DNA of 64,000 nucleotides, taken from the NCBI RefSeq assembly GCF_021458635.1, contig NZ_JAIRDQ010000002.1, positions 620,001 through 684,000 on the forward strand, given 5' to 3'. The DNA is from Bradyrhizobium monzae (GTDB lineage: Bacteria > Pseudomonadota > Alphaproteobacteria > Rhizobiales > Xanthobacteraceae). Under the pieces are notes generated by a model. The model was not told the DNA's origin, ran no database searches, and saw only the letters and a program-made list of their open reading frames with translations. A program made the translations under genes and the position numbers. Position 1 is the stretch's first letter. Each line of letters begins with the position of its first letter. This document shows, in pieces, positions 27,127 through 36,208 of the stretch.

Positions 27127-28077
27127 CTACCGCTCCAGGATCGCCCGCGCGGTGGCTTCGTCGGTGATCAGGCCGTTGATCAGACCGCCGTTCAGCGCAG
27201 CCGCGATCGCCGGCACCTTGGCCGCACCGACCGCGGCGCCGATGGTCGTGGTCTTGGCCGGGACTTCCGGCGGAATGCTGGTGAGGCGCTTGTTGGTGCC
27301 GGCCTTGAGCAGGCGGCCCTTGGCATCATAGGCCCAGCCGGTGATCTCGCCGATGGCGCCCTGCCGCATCATCTCGAACAATTCATCACGCGTGACGAAA
27401 CCATCGACATGGACCTGCGCCTTCTGGTCCATCTGGCCGATGCCGACGAGGCGCAGATCCGCCCTGGCGGCGACCGCCTTGACCTTCGCGATCGGCTCGA
27501 TACGGACCATCTTGTTGCGCTCGTCCTCCGACGACATCAGGAACGGCAGCGGCATCGGGTAATGCCGCGCGCCGGTGCGGTCGGCGAGCCGGCCGACGGT
27601 GTCGTAGAAGCTCGCCGAACCGTCGGCCGAGATGTTGCCGACCAGCGAGACGATCTGGTGGTTGGGCCGGTCGATCGGCGTGACGCGCTCGACCGCGGCG
27701 CGCACCGCCCGCCCCGTGCCGAGCGCGACGATCACGGGCGTCTCCGAGCGCAGCGTCGCGTCGAGCAGATTGGCGCAGCGCTCGGCGATGCCGGCGGTGG
27801 CCTGCGGCGCCGCAGGATCGGCCGGCACCACCTCGCAATGGCTGAGGTCAAAACGCTCCTTCAGTTGCGCGGCCAATTCCATGCAGGCGGCAATCGGATG
27901 TTCGAGCCGGAACGTGATCAGCCGCTCGGCGAGGCACAGCGACACCAGCCGCTGCGCCGAGGCGCGCGACACCTGCAGCATCTTTGCGATCTCGTCCTGG
28001 GTGTGGCCGGCGATGAAATAGAGCCAGCCGGCACGCGCGGCGTCGTCGAGCCTGGATTTTTCGTTCTCGACGGCCAT
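27127..28077 (-). CDS. SorC/DeoR-type sugar-binding transcriptional regulator
   Basis: A 316-residue regulator. An N-terminal helix-turn-helix (HTQDEIAKMLQVSRASAQRLVSLCL, residues 25-50) precedes a sugar-binding domain of the SorC family with VIVALGTGRAVRAAVE, QIVSLVGNIS and the C-terminal TTIGAAVGAAKVPAI. It lies beside the polyol importer and should respond to a phosphorylated sugar made by the operon. Two palindromes with identical spacing in front of the importer and of the HAD-regulator unit are probable binding sites, implying autoregulation. Confidence 0.92.
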   Translation of the reverse strand: MAVENEKSRLDDAARAGWLYFIAGHTQDEIAKMLQVSRASAQRLVSLCLAERLITFRLEHPIAACMELAAQLKERFDLSHCEVVPADPAAPQATAGIAERCANLLDATLRSETPVIVALGTGRAVRAAVERVTPIDRPNHQIVSLVGNISADGSASFYDTVGRLADRTGARHYPMPLPFLMSSEDERNKMVRIEPIAKVKAVAARADLRLVGIGQMDQKAQVHVDGFVTRDELFEMMRQGAIGEITGWAYDAKGRLLKAGTNKRLTSIPPEVPAKTTTIGAAVGAAKVPAIAAALNGGLINGLITDEATARAILER

Positions 28078-28083
28078 GCGGCC

Positions 28084-28746
28084 TCACGCCTCCCAGAATT
28101 CGTTCATGCGCGCGAAGACCCGATCGGCTCCGGCGGCGGACAATATAGCGCGGCCATCGCGCGCGCGATAATGACCCCCACCGACAAATCCCCAGACCAT
28201 CATGCCGGCCGCCTTGGCAGCCTGCACGCCGCTCACACTGTCCTCGATCACCAGCGTGCGCGAAGGACTTGCCCGCATTTTCCCGGCAGCGTGAAGAAAG
28301 AGATCCGGCGCAGGCTTGCCGTGCCTGACCATCTGCGCGGTGTAGAGCCGATCGCCGAAATGCGGCGCGAGGCCGGTGACATCAAGCGACAGCGAGACGC
28401 GATCGAGGTCGCTCGACGATGCCACACAGCGCGGCATTTCCAATTCGGACAGCAATGCGCCGACGCCGGGGATCGGTTGAAGCGCCGCCGCAAAGGTCTC
28501 GAGCACCCGCGCCTTCAGGCGCGGAAAGAAGTCGTCAGGCAGGGCTCGCCCGAGATCGCGATAGTGCTGCTCGATCGCCTCGGTGCTGCGCCCGAGGAAG
28601 AGTTCGAGCGCCTGCTCCACACTGAGCTGAAGGCCGAATTCCGCCAGCACCTCGGACAGGCATCGGCAGCTCAACAGCTCGCTGTCGACGAGCACCCCAT
28701 CGCAATCGAAGATGATCAGATCGGGTTTTGGCCGGCCCTGGTTCAT
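28084..28746 (-). CDS. HAD-family phosphatase (beta-phosphoglucomutase/phosphoglycolate type)
   Basis: A 220-residue HAD subfamily IA hydrolase. Motif I is FDCDGVLVDSE with nucleophile Asp near residue 14, motif II is VASSSD, motif III the Lys in RHGKPAPDLF, and motif IV VIEDSVSGV. It should dephosphorylate a small sugar phosphate. It is 6 bases upstream of the SorC regulator gene and transcribed with it from a promoter overlapped by operator 2. Related HAD genes accompany polyol operons elsewhere, so it may remove stray sugar phosphates. Confidence 0.9.
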   Translation of the reverse strand: MNQGRPKPDLIIFDCDGVLVDSELLSCRCLSEVLAEFGLQLSVEQALELFLGRSTEAIEQHYRDLGRALPDDFFPRLKARVLETFAAALQPIPGVGALLSELEMPRCVASSSDLDRVSLSLDVTGLAPHFGDRLYTAQMVRHGKPAPDLFLHAAGKMRASPSRTLVIEDSVSGVQAAKAAGMMVWGFVGGGHYRARDGRAILSAAGADRVFARMNEFWEA

Positions 28747-28756
28747 CCAGCTATTC

Positions 28757-28787
28757 GATCATATACCCAATTGATGAGCAATAGCTC
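28757..28787. promoter_or_regulatory. Operator 2 of the SorC-type regulator
   Basis: GATCATATACCCA, spacer ATTGA, TGAGCAATAGCTC. The left arm matches the left arm of operator 1 at 11 of 13 positions, and the right arm pairs at the outer and inner bases. It lies just upstream of the HAD gene and overlaps the last codon of the kinase gene. Confidence 0.6.
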
Positions 28788-30051
28788 AGGCCTCGCCGCG
28801 TCGGTCTGGGGCAATCCTGGGCAGAACAAGCCGAAGTACCGTGCCCGTGCCCGGCTTGCTTTCGAGCTGGAGCTGTCCGCCCAATCGATCCACGACGATG
28901 CTGTGGACGATGTGCAGACCGAGACCGCTCGCACCATCGTGCCGTCGCGTCGTAAAGAAAGGATCAAAGGCCCGCCGCTCCACATCTGGCGGCATGCCGC
29001 AGCCGTCGTCGGCAAACGAAAGCGCAATATGCCCGTCGCCGGCCGCGCCGAGCGAGACATTGATAGTCCCTCGAATCGCCCCTCGTCCGTCGCCCGGGAA
29101 CGCGTGTGTCATCGCGTTGACGGCGAGATTGGTCAGGACCTGCCCGAATGGCCCGGGGTAGCTGTCCATCGCAAGACCCGGCTCGCAGCGGAGGCTGAGC
29201 GCGATGTCACGCTGCCGCAATTGCCGCTCGAATTGGGAAAGAACCTGGCCTGTCAGTTCGCCCGCGTCAAAACTTCGCCGATCGGACTCGGTCTGATCGG
29301 CCGCCACCTGTTTGAACGATTGAACACGCTCGGCCGCTCGGTCGAGATTTGTGACCAGTTGTGCCGAGGCCTCGCTGACCAGCTTCAGGAACCTGATCAA
29401 GGTCGAACGCTTGAGATCGCCCCGCGCGACTTCCGCCGCGAACAACTCGGCCCTCCGCTGAAGTGTCGAGGCAACCGTCAGGCTGCTACCAAGCGGCGTG
29501 TTGATCTCATGAGCAACGCCGGCGACCATTCGCCCCAGTGCGGCGAGCTTCTCCGCCTCGATCAGCGAGGCCTGGATGTCGCGCAAATGGCGAAGCGCCG
29601 TCTCGGCGGCATCCCTGGCGCTGCGGATTTCCCGCTCGGCCCGCTTGCGTTCAGTGATCTCCTCCGCAGCGACATTGACCGCAATGATCTCGCCTGCCTG
29701 CGTTCGCAACGGATGCCAATAGGTGACCCAGGAGCGCTCCTCGACCTGATCCGCGCGCTGTCCTGCGACCTCTATACCAATGACGGGTTCCCCGGTTTTG
29801 ACGATCGACCGCACGATCTGTTCAACGGAATCGGCCAGAGCAGGCACACAGTCCCTGACGGAATGCCCGAGATGGCCTTCGACCGATATGCCGCAGATCT
29901 CGGTAAGGCGCTGGTTGATCAGGAGATAGCGGCAGTCGCGCGACAGGCAGGCAAGCCCGATCGGTGCGGTATCGTAGATCAGTTGCAACGCGGGCGTCGT
30001 CGAGACCAGCATCACCTCCGACGCCGGTAGCGAAAGCGGTGTACTTGTCAC
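28786..30051 (-). CDS. PAS-domain sensor histidine kinase, cytoplasmic
   Basis: A 421-residue soluble kinase with no membrane segment. An N-terminal PAS domain (about residues 18-130) contains four Cys at 35, 40, 53 and 68. A coiled segment follows, then HisKA with GVAHEINTPLGSS (phospho-His about 181), N-box NLAVNAMTH, G1 DDGCGMPPD and G2 GASGLGLHIVHS. The start is GTG behind GGGGGAAG. No response regulator gene is adjacent. A perfect FixK/FNR box upstream suggests expression at low oxygen; a redox or Fe-S role for the Cys residues is speculation. Confidence 0.92.
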   Translation of the reverse strand: MTSTPLSLPASEVMLVSTTPALQLIYDTAPIGLACLSRDCRYLLINQRLTEICGISVEGHLGHSVRDCVPALADSVEQIVRSIVKTGEPVIGIEVAGQRADQVEERSWVTYWHPLRTQAGEIIAVNVAAEEITERKRAEREIRSARDAAETALRHLRDIQASLIEAEKLAALGRMVAGVAHEINTPLGSSLTVASTLQRRAELFAAEVARGDLKRSTLIRFLKLVSEASAQLVTNLDRAAERVQSFKQVAADQTESDRRSFDAGELTGQVLSQFERQLRQRDIALSLRCEPGLAMDSYPGPFGQVLTNLAVNAMTHAFPGDGRGAIRGTINVSLGAAGDGHIALSFADDGCGMPPDVERRAFDPFFTTRRHDGASGLGLHIVHSIVVDRLGGQLQLESKPGTGTVLRLVLPRIAPDRRGEA

Positions 30052-30083
30052 GGGAACTTCCCCCTGTACGCTACGTCAGACCC

Positions 30084-30125
30084 ATTAAATTAGCACGGAG
30101 TTGACTGTCGGTTGATCTAAATCAA
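30084..30125 (-). promoter_or_regulatory. FixK/FNR-type promoter of the PAS kinase gene
   Basis: A perfect TTGAT-N4-ATCAA box (TTGATTTAGATCAA on the minus strand, 30125-30112) is followed after exactly 22 bases by TTTAAT (30089-30084). This is the class II spacing in which the activator centres at -41.5. It also fits the Bradyrhizobium FixK2 pattern TTG(A/C)-N6-(T/G)CAA. Confidence 0.75.
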
Positions 30126-30174
30126 CGATGCACGCGGGCTCGGCCCGGGAGATTCCGAGGACTCAATGAGCCCG

Positions 30175-30266
30175 GGTGGGCAAAGCGAAGCGTGCCCACC
30201 AGCTTTTTCAGGATATGTCGAGCAGGAGATGGTGGGCACCGCGCAAGAGCGCCCTTGCCTACGGCA
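30175..30266. repeat. Dispersed GTGGGCAAAGCG repeat, copy 1
   Basis: Begins GGTGGGCAAAGCGAAGCG, continues TGCCCACCA, and ends near CTTGCCTACGGCA. It contains internal dyads (GTGGGCA/TGCCCAC). The same arrangement occurs at 52869-52950. It lies downstream of the importer operon, between its last gene and the kinase promoter. Confidence 0.65.
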
Positions 30267-30278
30267 CTGCCGATGCGG

Positions 30279-31469
30279 CTACCGCCGCTGATTGTACACG
30301 TCGATGCACACGGCGCCGAGCAGTACCAGGCCCTTGATGACCTGCTGGTAGTCGATGCCGATGCCGAGGATGGACATGCCGTTGTTCATCACGCCCATGA
30401 TCATGGCGCCGACCACGGCGCCACCGACGCGCCCGACACCGCCATAGGCCGAGGCGCCGCCGATGAAGCAGGCGGCGATGACATCGAGCTCGAAGCCGAG
30501 GCCCGCTTTCGGGGTTGCGGTGTTGAGGCGCGCGGCAAAAACCAGGCCGGCGAGCGCGGCCAGCACGCCCATGTTGACGAAGGTGAAGAAGGTCAGCCGC
30601 TCAGTCTTGATGCCCGACAGGCCGGCCGCCTTGGCGTTGCCGCCGACCGCATAAATCTGCCGACCGATCACGGTCCGTCGGGTGACGAAACCGTAAAGCG
30701 CGATCAAGGCGCTCATGATGACCAGCACGTTGGGCAGGCCGCGATAGGTCGCGATCAGATAGGTGAAGTACAGCACCGCACAGGCGAGCACCACGCTCTT
30801 GCCGAGGAAGAACGCATAGGGCTCGACCTCGATACCGTGCGACACCTCACGCGTCCGGCTCTTGGCGCTGGCATAGACCAGCCCCAGCGCCAGCACCGCG
30901 CCGATCAGCATGGAGGTCGGATGCAGCGTGCCGGCCTCTGGCAGCAGTTCCGGGATGAAGCCCGACGACAGCTTCTGGAAGGTCGACGGAAACGGCCCGA
31001 GCGATTGGCCCTGCAAAACGGCAAGCGCGAGGCCCTTGAACACCAGCATGCCGGCCAGGGTCACGATGAAAGACGGGATCTTGAAATAGGCGACCCAATA
31101 GCCCTGCGCGGCGCCGATGGCCGCGCCGACGACGAGGCAGATGATAAAGGCGAGCGTGTAGTCGACCTTGTAGGTCACCATCAGGAGAGCGGCGACCGCA
31201 CCGACGAAACCCGCGACCGAACCGACCGACAGGTCGATATGGCCGGTGACGATCACCAGCAGCATGCCCAGCGCCATGATGACGATGTAGCTGTTCTGCA
31301 GCACCAGATTGGTCAGGTTGAGCGGCTGCAGCAGCGTGCCGCCGGTCATGACCTGGAAGAACAGCATGATCGCGATCAGCGACATCAGCATGCCGTAGTT
31401 GCGCAGATTGTTCTTGATGAAGCTGCCGTGCCGGCGCTCCTCGGGCAGCGAAACCGTCTTGTCGGTCAT
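30279..31469 (-). CDS. gguB: Sugar ABC transporter permease (GguB/XylH type)
   Basis: A 396-residue CUT2 permease with about ten membrane helices. It contains the family motif [32 protein letters not shown] and [15 protein letters not shown]. The length and sequence style match GguB/MmsB partners of ChvE. It is the last gene of the long sugar operon and overlaps the ATPase gene by 4 bases. Ligands of ChvE-GguAB systems include L-arabinose, D-galactose, D-xylose and glucose. Confidence 0.9.
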   Translation of the reverse strand: MTDKTVSLPEERRHGSFIKNNLRNYGMLMSLIAIMLFFQVMTGGTLLQPLNLTNLVLQNSYIVIMALGMLLVIVTGHIDLSVGSVAGFVGAVAALLMVTYKVDYTLAFIICLVVGAAIGAAQGYWVAYFKIPSFIVTLAGMLVFKGLALAVLQGQSLGPFPSTFQKLSSGFIPELLPEAGTLHPTSMLIGAVLALGLVYASAKSRTREVSHGIEVEPYAFFLGKSVVLACAVLYFTYLIATYRGLPNVLVIMSALIALYGFVTRRTVIGRQIYAVGGNAKAAGLSGIKTERLTFFTFVNMGVLAALAGLVFAARLNTATPKAGLGFELDVIAACFIGGASAYGGVGRVGGAVVGAMIMGVMNNGMSILGIGIDYQQVIKGLVLLGAVCIDVYNQRR

Positions 31470-33043
31470 GGCTGCGATCCTCCCATCTCCGCGGCCTCGA
31501 CCGCGCCTTTACCGTTGCTTCGTTCGTTGCGCATGATGGCGCGCATGATCTTTTCCTGTGTCGCCTCAGCGCCCGGGAACTCGCCGACGAAGGCGCCGTC
31601 GTTCATGACGCAGATGCGGTCGCAGATGCCGAGCAGCTCGGGCATCTCCGAGGAGATCACCACCACGCCGCGGCCGGCTTCCGCAAGCTCGTTGATGATA
31701 CAGTAAATCTCGTATTTGGCACCGACGTCGATGCCCCTTGTCGGCTCGTCCAGGACCAGGACCTTGGGGTCGGTCATCAGCCATTTCGACAGCACGACCT
31801 TCTGCTGGTTCCCGCCGGAGAGCTGCCCGGTCTCCTGGTAGACGTCGGAACAGCGGATCCGCATGCGGTTGCGGTAGTCGCTGGCGACCTTCAGCTCGGC
31901 GATGTCGTCGATCACCCGGTTAGGCGCGACCTGGTTGAGGCTTGCCAGCGTAATGTTCTTGCGGACATCGTCGGCCAGGATCAGCCCGAGTTGCTTGCGG
32001 TCCTCGGTGACATAGGCGAGGCCGGCGTCGATCGCAGCCGCGACGCTCGTCAGCGCGATCTCTTGGCCCTCAAGGGCGATGCGGCCGGTAATATTAGTGC
32101 CCCAGGAGCGGCCGAACAGGCTCATGGCGAACTCGGTGCGGCCGGCGCCCATCAGCCCGGCGATGCCGACGACCTCGCCACGCTTGACGCCGAAATTGAC
32201 GTTCTTGATCACCTGCCGATCGGGATGGATCGGGTGATAGACCGACCAATTCGAAACCTCGAGGACGGGCTCGCCGATCTTCGCGCTGCGCTCGGGGAAG
32301 CGATGGGCAAGATCGCGATTGACCATGCTGCGGATGATGCGGTCTTCCTGGATCGGCTCGGCGCGGCAGTCGATGCCGTCAACGGTGCGGCCATCGCGCA
32401 GCACGGTGATGTGGTCGGCGACCTTGGCGACCTCGTTGAGCTTGTGCGAGATCAGGATCGAGCCGATGCCCTGTTCCCGGAATTTCATCAGGCGTTCCAG
32501 CAAGGCGGCGCTGTCGGCCTCGTTCAGGCTCGCAGTCGGCTCGTCCAGGATCAACATCCGGACGCGCTTGGACAGCGCCTTCGCGATCTCGACGAGCTGC
32601 TGCTTGCCGACGCCGAGATCGGTGATCAGCGTATCCGGCGATTCCTTCAGTCCGACCTGCGCAAGCAGCTCGCGCGTCCGCCGGTACACCTCGTCGCGAT
32701 CGATCACGCCGAGCTTCGATGGCGGATGCGACAGGAAGATGTTTTCCGCGATCGACATCAGCGGGATCAGCGCCAGTTCTTGATGGATGATGATGATGCC
32801 GAGCGCCTCGGAATCGTTGATGTCGCGGAAGCGGCGCTCCTCGCCTTCAAAGACAATGGTGCCTTCGTAGCTGCCCGCCGGATAGACGCCGCTCAAAACC
32901 TTCATCAGCGTCGACTTGCCGGCGCCGTTCTCGCCGACCAGGGCGTGGATCTGGCCAGCCTCGACCGAGAAGTTGACGTCGCGCAGCGCCTGCACACCGG
33001 CAAAGCTCTTGCTGACGTTGCGCATCTCCAGCATGGCGGTCAT
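31466..33043 (-). CDS. gguA: Sugar ABC transporter ATP-binding protein (GguA/XylG type)
   Basis: A 525-residue CUT2 ATPase made of two fused nucleotide-binding domains. The first has Walker [10 protein letters not shown] and signature [15 protein letters not shown] with [10 protein letters not shown]. The second shows the usual degenerate Walker A (GLMGAGRTE) and an intact [15 protein letters not shown] with [12 protein letters not shown]. It lies between the chvE-type gene and the permease gene, and energises that importer. Confidence 0.93.
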   Translation of the reverse strand: MTAMLEMRNVSKSFAGVQALRDVNFSVEAGQIHALVGENGAGKSTLMKVLSGVYPAGSYEGTIVFEGEERRFRDINDSEALGIIIIHQELALIPLMSIAENIFLSHPPSKLGVIDRDEVYRRTRELLAQVGLKESPDTLITDLGVGKQQLVEIAKALSKRVRMLILDEPTASLNEADSAALLERLMKFREQGIGSILISHKLNEVAKVADHITVLRDGRTVDGIDCRAEPIQEDRIIRSMVNRDLAHRFPERSAKIGEPVLEVSNWSVYHPIHPDRQVIKNVNFGVKRGEVVGIAGLMGAGRTEFAMSLFGRSWGTNITGRIALEGQEIALTSVAAAIDAGLAYVTEDRKQLGLILADDVRKNITLASLNQVAPNRVIDDIAELKVASDYRNRMRIRCSDVYQETGQLSGGNQQKVVLSKWLMTDPKVLVLDEPTRGIDVGAKYEIYCIINELAEAGRGVVVISSEMPELLGICDRICVMNDGAFVGEFPGAEATQEKIMRAIMRNERSNGKGAVEAAEMGGSQP

Positions 33044-33067
33044 GATTTTCGTCCTCGATCGCTAGTT

Positions 33068-33093
33068 CCCTCTCCCCGCAAGCGGGGAGAGGG
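33068..33093. repeat. Intercistronic palindrome after the chvE-type gene
   Basis: A 12-bp perfect stem with a 2-base loop (CCCTCTCCCCGC AA GCGGGGAGAGGG) between the binding-protein gene and the ATPase gene. It resembles the CTCTCCC palindromes elsewhere in the window and probably shields the binding-protein message from 3' degradation. Confidence 0.65.
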
Positions 33094-33103
33094 ATTAGGC
33101 CTC

Positions 33104-34177
33104 TTACTGGAACTGCGACTTCTTGTAGTAGCCGCTGTCAACCAGGGTCTTCTCCCAATTGTCCTTGTACACCACGACCGGCTTCAGGAGATAGGAAGGG
33201 ATGGTCTTGACACCGTTTTCATAGGTTTTGGTGTCGTTGACCGTCACCTGCTTGCCGGCCAGCGCGGCGTCGACCATGTCGGCGGTCACCTTGGCGAGAT
33301 CGCGGGTGTCCTTGAAGATGGTCGAGTACTGATCGCCGCGCAGCATGGCCTTGATCGACGGCACTTCGGCGTCCTGGCCCGAGATGATCGGCATCGGCTG
33401 ATCGGCGCTGCCGTAGCCGACGCCCTTCAGCGAGGAGATGATGCCGATCGAGAGGCCGTCATAGGGCGACAGCACCGCGTTGACCTTCTTGTTGCCGTAA
33501 TAGGCACTGAGCAGGTTGTCCATGCGGGCCTGGGCGGTAGCGCCGTCCCAGCGTAAGGTCGCGACCTTGTCCATGCCCATCTGACCGGAGGCGACCACGA
33601 GCTTGCCGCTGTCGATATACGGCTTCAGCACGCTCATCGCGCCATTGTAGAAGAAGTAGGCGTTGTTGTCGTCGGGCGAGCCGCCGAACAGCTCGATGTT
33701 GAACGGGCCCTTGCCTTCCTTGAGGCCAAGCCCCTTCTCGATCGACTCCGCCTGGAGCACGCCGACCTGGAAATTGTCGAAGGTCGCATAATAGTCGACA
33801 TTCGGCGTGCCGCGGATCAGGCGGTCATAGGCGATCACGGTGATGCCTTTTGCCTTCGCCTGCTTGAGCACGTCGGACAGCGTGGTGCCGTCGATCGCGG
33901 CGATCACCAGCGCCTTGGCGCCCTTGGTCACCATGTTCTCGATCTGCGAGAGCTGGTTCGGGATGTCGTCTTCGGCATATTGCAGGTCGGTGTTGTAGCC
34001 GCGCTCCTTCAGCACCTTGACCATGTTGTTGCCGTCGTCGATCCAGCGCGCCGAGGATTTGGTCGGCATCGCGATGCCCACGGTCGCCTTGTCCTGCGCG
34101 GAGGCGGCGACGCCTGCGGCCATCGTTGCGGCACCGGCCAGCGCCAATGCGAGAAATGTCGTCTTCAATTTCAACAT
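33104..34177 (-). CDS. chvE: Sugar ABC transporter substrate-binding protein (ChvE-like)
   Basis: A 357-residue periplasmic sugar-binding protein with a Sec signal (cleavage after AASA). It starts its mature part with [24 protein letters not shown] and contains [48 protein letters not shown] and SGQDAE, as in ChvE and MmsE-type proteins; length agrees. GGAG lies seven bases before the ATG. In Agrobacterium ChvE also feeds the VirA kinase; no such kinase is next to it here. Expected ligands are aldoses such as galactose, arabinose and xylose. Confidence 0.9.
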   Translation of the reverse strand: MLKLKTTFLALALAGAATMAAGVAASAQDKATVGIAMPTKSSARWIDDGNNMVKVLKERGYNTDLQYAEDDIPNQLSQIENMVTKGAKALVIAAIDGTTLSDVLKQAKAKGITVIAYDRLIRGTPNVDYYATFDNFQVGVLQAESIEKGLGLKEGKGPFNIELFGGSPDDNNAYFFYNGAMSVLKPYIDSGKLVVASGQMGMDKVATLRWDGATAQARMDNLLSAYYGNKKVNAVLSPYDGLSIGIISSLKGVGYGSADQPMPIISGQDAEVPSIKAMLRGDQYSTIFKDTRDLAKVTADMVDAALAGKQVTVNDTKTYENGVKTIPSYLLKPVVVYKDNWEKTLVDSGYYKKSQFQ

Positions 34178-34251
34178 GCTTCACTCCCTTTGGGTGTCAG
34201 ACTGCTTCTTAGTGTCGTCGAGAACAGAGGTAAAGGTCGGCTTCGGATCTC

Positions 34252-35133
34252 CTATGCGAGCTTGACGTCGGGCTCCGCGCGACCGCGCGCGGACGCTTGT
34301 AGCAGAAAGGTGCAACCGGCCTGCGGATCGGCCGCGCGTGCGTCGGCATCCATATCCTGCCACGCCGAGGTGACGAGCAGGCGCGACAGATCGGCGCCGA
34401 CGAAAGCGGGACAGCTCGCCTGCCTCGCCGGCACGCGCAGCGAGCGCAGGCGCTCGCCTTGCGGCGAGTAGACGTCGACCCGGCCCGCGCCCCAGCAGGC
34501 GTTCCAGATTTGCCCCTCGGCGTCGCACACCGAGCCGTCGAGGCCGCCAATGCCAGTGTGGCGCAGCAGCACTTCCGGCTCGCCGCGCGGCAGGCCGGTG
34601 GTGGGATTGAGCGGCACCGCATAAAGCACGGCGCGCGCTGTGTCAGTGAAATAACCGATCGCGCCGTCTTGCGAGAAGCAGATCGAGTTGGGAATGCTGA
34701 TGCCCGGAAACAGCGTCGAGATCTTGCCGCGGTGGAGCGCATAGATGGCGCCGGCCCCCCGCTCGGCCTTGCGCCCCATCGTGCCGATCCAGAACGTGCC
34801 TGATTGATGCACGCGGCAATCATTGGAGCGCGTTGCGGGATTGTCCGCCTCCAGCGGACAGAACAGCGTCATCGCGCCGTCGGCCACGCTGCGGATGTAA
34901 CAACCATCTTCCGCGACGACCAGCTGGCGTTCGGCATCGATCCGCCCGAGCGCGCTCGCCATCCTGCCAAGCGCATGGATGCGGATCGTGCCGCTGCCAA
35001 GATGCGCCTCGAACAGGCGTCCCTCACGAATATCAAACCACCACGCTGTATCCGTGGCGACATCATAGGTCGGGCCTTCGCCGAGGTGACAGTGTTCGGC
35101 GGAGAGAACGGAGGTCGGCACCTCTTCCATCAT
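34252..35133 (-). CDS. SMP-30/gluconolactonase family sugar lactonase
   Basis: A 293-residue six-bladed propeller lactonase. Metal ligands are suggested by LGEGPTYD (Glu near residue 19), SNDCRVHQSGTFWIGTM (Asn and Asp), and GLDGSVCDAEGQIWNACW. It should open the sugar lactone produced by the dehydrogenase encoded two genes upstream. Its ATG overlaps the mutarotase stop by 4 bases. Homologues are L-arabinolactonase or galactonolactonase of oxidative sugar pathways. Confidence 0.9.
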   Translation of the reverse strand: MMEEVPTSVLSAEHCHLGEGPTYDVATDTAWWFDIREGRLFEAHLGSGTIRIHALGRMASALGRIDAERQLVVAEDGCYIRSVADGAMTLFCPLEADNPATRSNDCRVHQSGTFWIGTMGRKAERGAGAIYALHRGKISTLFPGISIPNSICFSQDGAIGYFTDTARAVLYAVPLNPTTGLPRGEPEVLLRHTGIGGLDGSVCDAEGQIWNACWGAGRVDVYSPQGERLRSLRVPARQASCPAFVGADLSRLLVTSAWQDMDADARAADPQAGCTFLLQASARGRAEPDVKLA

Positions 35134-36206
35134 GGCGTCCTCGCGGCAAAGCGATAGACGGTGTGATGCCGATAGACGCCACCAGGATCGAGGCGCGGGC
35201 TCGGGAAATCAGGCCGGTTCGGCGAATTGGGCCACGTGTGGGGCTCCAGGCACAACGCGTCCGACTGCCGGATCAGCTTGCCGCCCTTGCCCGAGATCGT
35301 GCCATCGAGATAGTTGCCGGAATAGACCTGGAGGCCGGGCTGATCGGTCAACAGTTCCATGATCCGCCCCGAGCGCGGCGCCTCCAGCCGGGCCGCGAGT
35401 GCGAGCTTGCCGTCACGCGCAAGACAGTAGGTGTGGTCGTAGCCCTTGCCGTTACGCAATTGCTGATCGCTCTCGCGGATGCGCGCGCCGACAGCGTGGG
35501 CCTCGCGGAAGTCAAACGGCGTGCCAGCCACGCTGCGCGGCGGCTCCGGCAGCGGGATGGCGGTGGGATCGATGGCCAGGAAATGTTCGGCCTTGACCGT
35601 CAGCCTGTGATCGAGCGTGGGCGTACCCGACGTCGCGCCTTCCAGATTGAAGAAGCTGTGGTTGGTGAGGTTCACGATGGTCGGACGGTCCGTCCGCCCC
35701 TCCATCGTCAACGACAGCTCGGCCGGGCCGGTGACGCGGTAGGTCAGGCGCACATCAAACTTGCCGGGATAATTTTCCTCACCATGCGGGCTGGTGTAGG
35801 TCAGCGTAACCGCAGGGCTGGCGCCATCGTCGAGCTCGGCAATGTCCCAGAGCTTGCGGTCGAAGCCGTCGAGGCCGCCATGCAGCGCATTCGGGCCGTT
35901 GTTGATTGGAAGCTGGAAGGTCTCGCCATCAAGCGAGAACTGCCCACTGGCGATGCGGTTGGCGTACCGGCCGACGGTCGCGCCAAAAAACTTCCGTTCG
36001 GCGAGATAGCCGTCGAAGGCATCATGGCCGAGCACGACGTCGTCGTAACCACCCTTCGCATCCGGCGCGATCAGCGCCTGGATCACCGCGCCATAGGTGA
36101 TGATGCGAGCCTCAAACCCGCCCTCCCCGCGCAGCACGATGCGCTCGACCTTGCGTCCGTCAGGCAGCGTTCCAAAAACGTCTTTTGCTATTTTTGAGCC
36201 AGCCAT
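35130..36206 (-). CDS. galM: Aldose 1-epimerase (galactose mutarotase)
   Basis: A 358-residue mutarotase. Recognisable motifs are GATVGRYANRIASG, NNGPNALHGG, TNHSFFNLEG with the catalytic His, and the C-terminal LEPHTWPNSPN with the catalytic Glu. It interconverts alpha and beta anomers so that the dehydrogenase can use the right one. It lies between the dehydrogenase and lactonase genes with 2- and -4-base spacing, supporting one translation unit. Confidence 0.93.
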   Translation of the reverse strand: MAGSKIAKDVFGTLPDGRKVERIVLRGEGGFEARIITYGAVIQALIAPDAKGGYDDVVLGHDAFDGYLAERKFFGATVGRYANRIASGQFSLDGETFQLPINNGPNALHGGLDGFDRKLWDIAELDDGASPAVTLTYTSPHGEENYPGKFDVRLTYRVTGPAELSLTMEGRTDRPTIVNLTNHSFFNLEGATSGTPTLDHRLTVKAEHFLAIDPTAIPLPEPPRSVAGTPFDFREAHAVGARIRESDQQLRNGKGYDHTYCLARDGKLALAARLEAPRSGRIMELLTDQPGLQVYSGNYLDGTISGKGGKLIRQSDALCLEPHTWPNSPNRPDFPSPRLDPGGVYRHHTVYRFAARTP

Positions 36207-36208
36207 GT

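Noticed and set aside
26914..30030. A 1038-codon open frame on the plus strand
   Set aside because: It runs antisense across the SorC, HAD and kinase genes, which have clear family motifs. Its composition (Arg, Gly, His, Asp rich) is that of a G/C-rich shadow frame.
30279..34177. Assigning the chvE-type binding protein to a virulence or VirA-type signalling role
   Set aside because: No VirA-like kinase or other virulence gene is present; the operon context is sugar catabolism.
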